From Pigmentiphaga sp. NML030171 (GTDB lineage: Bacteria > Pseudomonadota > Gammaproteobacteria > Burkholderiales > Burkholderiaceae_B), in NCBI RefSeq assembly GCF_002188635.1, contig NZ_NINX01000041.1, positions 62,001 to 126,000 on the forward strand: a DNA stretch of 64,000 nucleotides, written 5' to 3'. The notes under the pieces are model-generated. The model had not been told where the DNA came from. It saw only the letters and a program-made list of their open reading frames with translations, and did no database searches. Made by a program: the position numbers and the translations under genes. How positions within the stretch are numbered: the stretch's first letter is position 1; the number at the start of each line of letters is the position of its first letter. Shown here piece by piece: positions 8,422-15,303 of the stretch.

Positions 8422-10159
8422 CGATCCGCCCAGGGGCCTGGACCGGGGCCTGACCCACTACGGCGACACCGAATTCGCGCGCTTCCTGCGTCGCTCGTTC
8501 GCCCTGTCCATGGGGCACACGCGCGAGGCGCTGGCACGGCCCGTCATCGGCATCGCGCATCCGGGCGGCGATTTCAACAACTGCCACCGGCATTTTCCCG
8601 AGCTGGTCCAGGCGGTCAGGCGGGGCGTGCTGGCGGCGGGCGGGCTACCCATGGAATTCCCCAGCATCTCGCTGGGCGAGCCGTTCCTGCATCCGACCAG
8701 CATGATGTTCCGCAACCTGATGTCGATGGACGTCGAGGAGATGATCCGCGCCCAGCCCATGGATGCGGTGGTGCTGGTGGGGGGCTGCGACAAGACGGTA
8801 CCCGCGCAGCTGATGGGGGCGCTGTCGGCCGGATGTCCCGCCATCCAGTTGGTGGGGGGGGCCATGATGACCGGGCGCCACCGGGGCGAGCGCCTGGGCG
8901 CCTGTACCGACTGCCGGCGCCACTGGGGCCGCTATCGCGCGGGTGCCATCGACGCGCACGAGATCGGCGCGATCGAAGGCAATCTGGCGACCACGGCAGG
9001 GACTTGCGCGGTCATGGGTACGGCCAGCACCATGGCCTGCGTGGCCGAGGCGCTGGGCATGATGCTGCCGCATACGGCGGCGATCCCGGCGGTCCACGCC
9101 GACCGCCTGCGGGCCGCCGAGGCCACGGGCGCGCAGGCGGTCCGCCTGGCGCGGGAAGGCCTGAGGCCCGATGCCATCGTGACCGGCAAGTCGGTGGACA
9201 ACGCGCTGCGCGTGCTGCTGGCGATCAGCGGTTCGACCAATGCGGTCCTGCACCTGACGGCGATCGCCGGGAGGCTCGGGCTGCCGGTGGACGCCGCGCG
9301 GCTGAACCGGTTGTCGGAAGAGACGCCGGTACTGGTCGACCTCAAGCCCACGGGCTCGCACTACATGGAAGACCTGTACGCGGCCGGCGGCGTGCAGGCC
9401 ATCCTGCGCGAGTTGCGCGACCTGCTGCACCTGGACTGCCTGACCGTGACCGGCCGCACGGTAGGCGAACTGCTGGACGAGCAGGGCGACGCCTGGGTGG
9501 ACCGCGCGGTGATCCGGCCGCGCGCCGAACCGCTCAAGCCCGAGGGCGGGCTGCTGGCCCTGTCCGGCTCGCTCGCGCCCAATGGCGCGCTGATCAAGCG
9601 CGCCGCGGCGGACGAGGCGCTGTTCGAGCACACCGGCAGGGCGGTGGTGTTCGATACGCTGGAAGACATGGCCGAGCGGCTCGATGCCGAGGACCTGGAC
9701 GTGCGGCCCGACGACGTGCTGGTGCTGCGCAACGCCGGACCGCTGGCGGCGGCCATGCCCGAAGCGGGCTACATCCCCATCCCGGCCAAGCTGGCGCGAC
9801 AGGGCGTGCGCGACATGGTGCGCATCTCGGACGCGCGGATGAGCGGTACCGCGTACGGCACGGTGGTGCTGCACGTTTCGCCGGAAGCCGCGGCAGGCGG
9901 TCCGCTGGCCCTGGTCAGGAACGGCGACCTGATCCGCCTGTCGGTTGCGCGCCGCGCGATCGACCTGCTGGTGGACGAGGCCGAGCTGGAACGCCGCCGC
10001 GCCGCATGGACGTCCGCGCGGCCGGCCGCGCAGCGCGGCTACCGATGGCTGTACCAGCGGCACGTGATGCAGGCCGAGCACGGCTGCGACTTCGACTTCC
10101 TGCGCGCGCCGGCGCGCCCCGACGATGCCGGCGGCGGCCGGCAAGGAGACCCCGCATGA
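8414..10159 (+). CDS. IlvD/Edd-family Fe-S dehydratase (sugar-acid dehydratase-like)
   Basis: A 581-residue IlvD/Edd dehydratase. Cluster-ligand cysteines appear in GGCDKTVPAQ and in ATTAGTCAVMGTAST, and RISDARMSGTAYG near residue 475 is the family signature. Members dehydrate dihydroxy acids to 2-oxo acids: dihydroxyisovalerate, 6-phosphogluconate or aldonates such as arabinonate and xylonate. Placement among catabolic genes with a 2-oxoglutarate-semialdehyde-like dehydrogenase favours an aldonate or similar catabolic substrate over branched-chain synthesis. ATG at 8414 follows GGGAG and overlaps the preceding gene; the stop overlaps the next start. Confidence 0.88.
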   Translation: MHDDPPRGLDRGLTHYGDTEFARFLRRSFALSMGHTREALARPVIGIAHPGGDFNNCHRHFPELVQAVRRGVLAAGGLPMEFPSISLGEPFLHPTSMMFRNLMSMDVEEMIRAQPMDAVVLVGGCDKTVPAQLMGALSAGCPAIQLVGGAMMTGRHRGERLGACTDCRRHWGRYRAGAIDAHEIGAIEGNLATTAGTCAVMGTASTMACVAEALGMMLPHTAAIPAVHADRLRAAEATGAQAVRLAREGLRPDAIVTGKSVDNALRVLLAISGSTNAVLHLTAIAGRLGLPVDAARLNRLSEETPVLVDLKPTGSHYMEDLYAAGGVQAILRELRDLLHLDCLTVTGRTVGELLDEQGDAWVDRAVIRPRAEPLKPEGGLLALSGSLAPNGALIKRAAADEALFEHTGRAVVFDTLEDMAERLDAEDLDVRPDDVLVLRNAGPLAAAMPEAGYIPIPAKLARQGVRDMVRISDARMSGTAYGTVVLHVSPEAAAGGPLALVRNGDLIRLSVARRAIDLLVDEAELERRRAAWTSARPAAQRGYRWLYQRHVMQAEHGCDFDFLRAPARPDDAGGGRQGDPA

Positions 10160-10668
10160 CCGGAACCGTGTTTGCCCAACCCCTGGCCCAGTTGCCGGGC
10201 ATCCTGCCCGAGATCGCGATCGACGCCATCCCCGACGACGAGCGCGTATGGGTGCCGCAGGCGCCCAACGTCTGGTTCCGTCCGCTGTTCTTCAACACCC
10301 TGGGGGGCGGCTGGTGCAACCTGCTGCGGGTACGGCGCTCGGGCGTCCTGAGCCGGCACATCCATCCCGCGCCGGTGTTCGGCTACGTCATCAAGGGATC
10401 CTGGCGCTACCTGGAACACGATTGGGTGGCCTCGGCCGGCCGCTTCGTGTTCGAGCCGCCGGGCGAGATCCATACCCTGACGGTGGACGCGGATGGCAAG
10501 GACGACGAAATGATCACCTTCTTCAACGTCAGCGGCGCCATGGTCTATCTGGACGAGCGCGGCATGCAGATCGGCTACGAGGATGTGTTCAGCAAGATCG
10601 AGATGTGCAGGCGCCACTATCGGGAAGTCGGACTGGGCGAGGACTACGTGCGGCAGTTCATCCGCTAG
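10156..10668 (+). CDS. cupin protein, 2,4'-dihydroxyacetophenone dioxygenase-like
   Basis: A 170-residue single-domain cupin. H68 and H70 in SRHIHPAP and H106 in PPGEIHTL, with a glutamate at 87 or 104, make a plausible 3-His/1-Glu metal site. Length and layout resemble 2,4'-dihydroxyacetophenone dioxygenase, an iron enzyme cleaving the C-C bond between carbonyl and hydroxymethyl carbons. That likeness is from family recall, not alignment, and a non-dioxygenase cupin role such as an isomerase remains possible. The ATG overlaps the dehydratase stop by four bases, so it is the last of three coupled genes. No dedicated aromatic-ring genes are visible in the window. Confidence 0.75.
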   Translation: MTGTVFAQPLAQLPGILPEIAIDAIPDDERVWVPQAPNVWFRPLFFNTLGGGWCNLLRVRRSGVLSRHIHPAPVFGYVIKGSWRYLEHDWVASAGRFVFEPPGEIHTLTVDADGKDDEMITFFNVSGAMVYLDERGMQIGYEDVFSKIEMCRRHYREVGLGEDYVRQFIR

Positions 10669-10720
10669 CCGTCCTAGGGTTTGCATGAATTCCTGTCCGG
10701 GGCGTCAATAAGTAGTATTT

Positions 10721-10735
10721 ATTTATAGTATAAAT
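10721..10735. promoter_or_regulatory. 15-bp palindrome at Bug promoter, probable GntR operator
   Basis: ATTTATAGTATAAAT consists of perfect 7-base arms around G10728 and contains the same TTATAGTATAA core as the 5747-5769 operator. TATAAA at 10729-10734 may be the -10 box of the Bug gene starting 58 bases downstream. The flanking sequence is unusually AT-rich for this chromosome. Confidence 0.65.
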
Positions 10736-10792
10736 GGCGGCGGAAAATCCATCCCGCGCCGCGTCGTTCTCTTCGTATCGTATCGAGGCACT

Positions 10793-11779
10793 ATGGATCG
10801 TCGAACAGCATTGAAGGCGGCGGGCGGCGTGGTGGCCCTGCCGTGGGCGCGGGCGCTGCACGCCCAGGACAAATATCCTTCCCGTCCCGTGCGCATCGTG
10901 GTGCAGTATCCGCCGGGGGGCGTGACCGACGTCGCCGCCCGCCTGGTGGGCGAGGTGCTGACCCGCAAGTACGGCCAGCCCGTGGTCATCGAGAACCGCG
11001 CCGGGGCCAGCGGCATCATCGGCCAGCAGTACGTCGCCGGCCTGCCACCCGACGGCTACACGCTCATCACCGGCGGCCTGGGCGGCAACGTGATTCCGCC
11101 CGTCACGGTGCGCAACCTGCCCCTGGACGTGGTGCGGTCCTTCGTGCCCATTGCCCAGGTCGCGGAATTCGTCAACATCCTGGTCGTGCCGCAGCAACAT
11201 CCCGCCACCTCGGTGCGCGAGCTGATCGCGTATGCCAAGCGTTCGTCCAAGCCGCTCAGCTACGGTTCGAACGGACTGGGCACCTCGGTGCACCTGACCA
11301 GCGAACTGTTCGCCTCGACCGCGGGAATCGACCTCATGCACGTCCCCTACAAGGGCAGCAACGAAGCGCTGGTCGATACGGTGAACGGCAATCTCGATTT
11401 CTGCTTCTCCAACCTGCCGCCGGTGATGCCCCTGCTCAAGAGCGGCAAGCTGCGCGCGCTGGCGGTGACCAGTTCGTATCGCATCAAGCAGTTGCCCGAC
11501 GTGCCCACCATGGCCGAGGCGGGCGTGCAGGACTTCGTCGTCACCAGCTGGCTGGGCATCTATGGCCCGGCGAAGATGCCGGCGGCCATCGTCGAGCAAT
11601 TGGGGCGGGACATCGCCGAAGGGCTGCGCCAACCCGACATGACGGCCAGGCTGGAAGCGGCCGCGTTCGAGCCGCGGCCGCTGGATTCGGTGGAATTCGC
11701 GCGGGTGAACCAGTCCGAACTGGCGCGCTGGGACGCCATCGCCAAGCGCTCCAAGGTGGCGCTGGAGTTCGGCCAGTAG
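10793..11779 (+). CDS. Bug/TctC-family solute-binding protein
   Basis: A 328-residue periplasmic binding protein. The N-terminus MDRRTALKAAGG, followed by a short hydrophobic stretch and ALHAQ, resembles a Tat-type signal (DRRTALK) with cleavage after about residue 23. The mature start KYPSRPVRIVVQYPPGG is the classic Bug opening, and AGASGIIGQQYVA and LPDVPTMAEAG are conserved. It is similar along its length to the partial Bug protein at 1-692. No TctA/TctB permease genes lie nearby, as is common for Bug proteins. Expression is probably governed by the palindrome at 10721-10735. Confidence 0.95.
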   Translation: MDRRTALKAAGGVVALPWARALHAQDKYPSRPVRIVVQYPPGGVTDVAARLVGEVLTRKYGQPVVIENRAGASGIIGQQYVAGLPPDGYTLITGGLGGNVIPPVTVRNLPLDVVRSFVPIAQVAEFVNILVVPQQHPATSVRELIAYAKRSSKPLSYGSNGLGTSVHLTSELFASTAGIDLMHVPYKGSNEALVDTVNGNLDFCFSNLPPVMPLLKSGKLRALAVTSSYRIKQLPDVPTMAEAGVQDFVVTSWLGIYGPAKMPAAIVEQLGRDIAEGLRQPDMTARLEAAAFEPRPLDSVEFARVNQSELARWDAIAKRSKVALEFGQ

Positions 11780-11834
11780 GGCCGCCTGGCCGTGCATTGT
11801 CTATTCGGGACCCGGCGGATATAGTCATGCTGCC

Positions 11835-12794
11835 ATGGACATCAACAAGCTCGACCTGAATCTCCTGCTGGTATTCGAGGCGCTCTATCTCGAGCGCAAC
11901 GTGACTCGCGCGGGGGAACGCGTCGGACTGTCCCAGCCGTCCATGAGCAATGCCCTGCTGCGCTTGCGCAACCAATGCAACGACCCGCTGTTCGTTCGCA
12001 CGCAGGGCGGCATGGAGCCCACTTCGTACGCGTCCGAGCTGGCGGGCAGCGTGCTGCGGGCGTTGGAACTGGTGCGCAATGGCTTCGAGCAGGCCAGCGG
12101 ATTCGATCCGGGCTCCAGCCAGCGCAGCTTCACGCTCCTGATGTCCGATTTTTCCCAGTTCCTGGTGTTGCCGCAGCTCGTGGCGCGCTTCAAGTCGTCC
12201 GCGCCGGGCATCAGCCTGGAGGTCAGCAGCCTGAGCAGGGAACACTACCGGGCGGCCCTGGAAAGCGGCGACGCCGATCTCGCCGTCGGCAACCTGCAGG
12301 AGCTGCAAAGCGGTTTCTACCAGCAGGGCCTGTTCGTCGACCAGCACGTGTGCGTGATGGGCAGCGGTTTCCTCAAGGCGGGCGAGGCGATCACGCTGGA
12401 CGAGTACCTCGCGGCGCGGCACCTGGTGGTCACGGCCAACAAGACCGACCTGCAGATAGAGAAGGAGCTGGGCAAGCAGGGGCACCGGCGCGAAGTGGCG
12501 CTGCGCGTGCCCAACTACCTGGTGCTGCCCAAGATCCTGGCGCAGACGGACCTGATCGTCACGGTGCCCGAGGTCATCGCCCAGGCCATTACCGACGATG
12601 CCGCCGGAGCGACCTGGTCGCGGCTGCCCTTCCAGACCCCGCATACCCACATCCGCCAGTTCTGGCATGCGCGCTACCACCACGACAGCGCCAATACCTG
12701 GCTGCGCCGGCAGATCGCCGACCTGCACATAGGCGCCAGCCTGCGCAAGGTGGGGGCCGGCCCGACGCCGCCGGCGTGTCCCGAGGCGGCATGA
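11835..12794 (+). CDS. LysR-family transcriptional regulator
   Basis: A 319-residue LysR regulator with an N-terminal winged helix (NVTRAGERVGLSQPSMSNALLRLR, about 22-45) and a substrate-binding-like effector domain from about 95. The opening DINKLDLNLLLVFEALY resembles the NodD/PcaQ-like branch. It begins 55 bases after the Bug gene on the same strand and ends the catabolic cluster. Its target may be this cluster, giving dual control with the GntR regulator, but no clear LysR box was identified at its own start. Confidence 0.92.
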   Translation: MDINKLDLNLLLVFEALYLERNVTRAGERVGLSQPSMSNALLRLRNQCNDPLFVRTQGGMEPTSYASELAGSVLRALELVRNGFEQASGFDPGSSQRSFTLLMSDFSQFLVLPQLVARFKSSAPGISLEVSSLSREHYRAALESGDADLAVGNLQELQSGFYQQGLFVDQHVCVMGSGFLKAGEAITLDEYLAARHLVVTANKTDLQIEKELGKQGHRREVALRVPNYLVLPKILAQTDLIVTVPEVIAQAITDDAAGATWSRLPFQTPHTHIRQFWHARYHHDSANTWLRRQIADLHIGASLRKVGAGPTPPACPEAA

Positions 12795-12806
12795 ACGGCC
12801 GCGCGG

Positions 12807-13538
12807 CTATTGCGCCAGCGCGACCAGGTGGCCCCAGTTCAGCCGCGATTGCAGATGGAAGTAGGTCATGGCCAGCCAGCCCTTGCGCATCCACGCGGTG
12901 ACCGTGGCGTCGGGCAACTGGTCGAAGCGGGTCTCGTCCACCACCAGGAAGCCGTCCAGCGTGACGCGCTCGCCGCCTTGCAGGTCCACGGCCACCTGGC
13001 GCGGGATCAGCAGGTTCTCGGCCCGCAGGGCCGCGACGTAGTCGCGGGTCATCGCGAGCCCGGCCTGGAGTTCCCCCAGGAATTGCAGCATTTCCCCGAC
13101 GACAGGAGAGGGTTGGCCATCCTCGAACAGGGGCTGGGCGTCGTCGGCGGCACTGCGCAGGTGGGCGGCATCCTCGTCCACGCACAGCGCGTAGCGCTGG
13201 CTGGCCGGGTCTTCCTGCAGGATGAACGGATAGCGCCGCAAATGGGCGGGAATGTAGCGGTTGGGCCGCCACCGCCCGGCGGCATCCACCAGGAGGTTCT
13301 GCGCGCTGCGCAGGCCCAGTACCGCCATGGGCATCTGTTCTTCGCCGGCGAACACGATGGGCAGGTCCCGCGCCGCCATCGCGAACTCCGTCGCCACCAG
13401 CGGCACGGCGGTCTGGCCGCGCGAGAAGGCGTAGCCGGCCTGGCGGTCGAGCCGCAGGTGGGCATGCCGTTGCGGGTCCAGCGCGCGGGCCTGGGCGAAC
13501 ATGGGGGCGTTGGCGCCCGCCTGGGGAGAGGTGGTCAT
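12807..13538 (-). CDS. SapC-family protein of unknown function
   Basis: A 243-residue protein matching the SapC family (unrelated to the E. coli SapC permease). Family-like segments are FSRGQTAVPLVATEF near the start, FAGEEQMPMAVLGLR, and FILQEDPASQRYALCVDE mid-protein. No signal peptide or membrane segment is visible. Members are linked by annotation to surface-layer or peptide roles, but the biochemical function is not established. It starts 10 bases after the stop of the Fnr-like gene on the same strand and may be co-transcribed with it. Confidence 0.75.
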   Translation of the reverse strand: MTTSPQAGANAPMFAQARALDPQRHAHLRLDRQAGYAFSRGQTAVPLVATEFAMAARDLPIVFAGEEQMPMAVLGLRSAQNLLVDAAGRWRPNRYIPAHLRRYPFILQEDPASQRYALCVDEDAAHLRSAADDAQPLFEDGQPSPVVGEMLQFLGELQAGLAMTRDYVAALRAENLLIPRQVAVDLQGGERVTLDGFLVVDETRFDQLPDATVTAWMRKGWLAMTYFHLQSRLNWGHLVALAQ

Positions 13539-13548
13539 CGGTATCCTG

Positions 13549-14274
13549 CTAGCAATGGGGGCCGGCCAGGCGCCGCAGCGCCGCCATGTCCACGATCTCG
13601 ACCTGCTTCTGCTGGATGCGCAGCACGCCGGACTTGGCGAAACGCGAGAACAGACGGCTGACGGTCTCGAGGGTCAGTCCCAGGAAGTTGCCGATTTCCT
13701 CGCGGCTCATACGCAGCACGAACGCGGACGAGGAATAGCCGCGCGCGGCCAGGCGCTCCGACAGGCTGACCAGGAAGACGGCCAGCCGTTCCTCGGCGCG
13801 CATGGTACCCAGGGACAGCAGCATCTGCTGGTCTTGTTCGATCTCGCGACTCATCAGCCGCATGAGCTGGCGTTGCAGCGAGGGCAGGTGGTTGGCCAGC
13901 GAGGACAGGTCGCGCACCGGGATCACGCAGACCTCGCTGTCTTCCAGCGCGATGGCGGTCGAAGCATGGCTGTTGCGGCCCAGTCCGTCCAGCCCGACGA
14001 TTTCGCCGGGCAGGTGAAAGCCGGTGATCTGCTGGCGGCCGTCCGCCAGTTCCAGATAGGTCTTCAGGGTGCCGAAGCGGATGCCATAGACGGCGTCCAG
14101 GCCGTCCTCGAAGCGAAAGAGGGATTCGCCCCGGGCGAGCCGCACGCGCTGCTGCACCAGTTCGTCCATTCGCCCGGCATCCTCGGCGGCCATGCCGACA
14201 GGCAGGCAGAACTGCCCCAGCCCGCAGGTCGAGCAGCGTATGGAGTCGAGGGTAAGCGGAATGCGTTTGGTCAT
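13549..14274 (-). CDS. fnr: Fnr-type oxygen-responsive transcriptional regulator (Crp/Fnr family)
   Basis: A 241-residue Crp/Fnr regulator. The N-terminal RCSTCGLGQFCLP supplies three cysteines and SEVCVIPV the fourth, the arrangement that binds an oxygen-sensing [4Fe-4S] cluster in Fnr/Anr proteins. The helix-turn-helix lies in SREEIGNFLGLTLETVSRLFSRF, with the E-SR residues that read TTGAT half-sites. ATG at 14274 gives a normal length; an upstream extension has no family homology. It would switch genes for low-oxygen growth. Targets inside the window are not evident: I found no clear TTGAT-N4-ATCAA site. Confidence 0.93.
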   Translation of the reverse strand: MTKRIPLTLDSIRCSTCGLGQFCLPVGMAAEDAGRMDELVQQRVRLARGESLFRFEDGLDAVYGIRFGTLKTYLELADGRQQITGFHLPGEIVGLDGLGRNSHASTAIALEDSEVCVIPVRDLSSLANHLPSLQRQLMRLMSREIEQDQQMLLSLGTMRAEERLAVFLVSLSERLAARGYSSSAFVLRMSREEIGNFLGLTLETVSRLFSRFAKSGVLRIQQKQVEIVDMAALRRLAGPHC

Positions 14275-14323
14275 GGCTGGTCTTTGTTCTGGGCCGGCCG
14301 CAGCGGCCTGGGCGGCGTCTGCC

Positions 14324-15220
14324 CTAAGGCAGGCGCTTGGCGTAGCTCTGCCGCAGCATGTCGATGAATACCCGGACGCGCAGCGGCAGGTGCTTGCGCT
14401 GAGGATACACGGCATAGATGGCGTTGGGGGGCGCGGCGAACTGGTCCAGCACCGTCACCAGACGGCCTTCCTTCAGGTCGTCCTCGATTTCCCACAGCGA
14501 TCGCCATGCCAGTCCCCGCCCGTCCAGAGTCCAGGCATGGAGCACGGCGCCGTCGGTGCATTCCAGCGTACCCGATATGCGCTGCGGCGTCGTCTTGCCA
14601 TCGATGGTGAAGAGCCAGCCGCGTGCCTGGTTGACGCCGGTGCCGAAGGACAGGCAGTTGTGGCGCGCCAGGTCGGCGGGGTGTTCGGGCGTGCCGTGCC
14701 GGCGCAGGTAGGCGGGCGAGGCGACCACCATCCGGCGGTTGTCGGCCAGGCGCACGCTGACCATGCTGGAGTCGGCCAGATCGCCGATCCGGATGGCGCA
14801 GTCATAGCCTTCGTTGACCAGGTCCACCAGCCGGTCGCTCAGGTCCAGCGTCACCGTGATGCCGGGATAGGCGTCCAGCAGCCGGGGCAGCAGGGGCGCC
14901 ACGTGGCGCCGGCCGAATCCGCCCGGGGCCGTGACGCGGAAGTGCCCCTTGGGATGTTCGCCGCCCGCCGCCACGCTGTTTTCGGCGTTCTCGAGCGACT
15001 GCAGGATCTGCTGGCATTCCTCGAAGAATTCCGTGCCCTCGGCGCTGAGCGAGATCTTGCGCGTGGTACGGATCAGCAGCTTGACGCCCAGCCTGGCTTC
15101 CAGCGCGTCGATGCGCCTGCCGATGACGGCGGGAGCGACTCCTTCGCTGCGTGCCGCGGCCGACAGGCTTCCGCGCACGACGGCCGAGACGAAGGATTCG
15201 ATCTGCTTGAAGCGGTCCAT
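14324..15220 (-). CDS. LysR-family transcriptional regulator
   Basis: A 298-residue LysR regulator. Its winged helix is at the N-terminus (SLSAAARSEGVAPAVIGRRIDALEARLG), followed by an effector domain starting near HFRVTAPGGFGRRHVAP, typical of the large DmlR/AaeR-like branch. A 21-base inverted repeat 20 bases upstream of its start is a probable autoregulatory site. Neighbours on both sides lie on the same strand and no divergent target gene is present, so its regulon may lie elsewhere. The effector is unknown. Confidence 0.92.
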   Translation of the reverse strand: MDRFKQIESFVSAVVRGSLSAAARSEGVAPAVIGRRIDALEARLGVKLLIRTTRKISLSAEGTEFFEECQQILQSLENAENSVAAGGEHPKGHFRVTAPGGFGRRHVAPLLPRLLDAYPGITVTLDLSDRLVDLVNEGYDCAIRIGDLADSSMVSVRLADNRRMVVASPAYLRRHGTPEHPADLARHNCLSFGTGVNQARGWLFTIDGKTTPQRISGTLECTDGAVLHAWTLDGRGLAWRSLWEIEDDLKEGRLVTVLDQFAAPPNAIYAVYPQRKHLPLRVRVFIDMLRQSYAKRLP

Positions 15221-15239
15221 GGGAGGCCGGGCGATTTAT

Positions 15240-15260
15240 GCAAATTAGTAAATAATTTGC
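15240..15260. promoter_or_regulatory. inverted repeat upstream of LysR gene
   Basis: GCAAATTA and TAATTTGC are perfect 8-base arms around GTAAA, in an AT-rich pocket between the LysR start (15220) and the hybrid kinase stop (15304). Its geometry fits a LysR T-N11-A box, so autoregulation is the likeliest role. Confidence 0.55.
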
Positions 15261-15303
15261 GCCCGATTTTAGCCTATTCTTAAAAACCGGAGGGGCCGGC
15301 GCA

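Noticed and set aside
8414-10159. Branched-chain dihydroxyacid dehydratase IlvD
   Set aside because: The family fits, but the catabolic neighbours and coupling to a hydroxyacid dehydrogenase and cupin favour a sugar-acid-type role, so the ilvD symbol was withheld.
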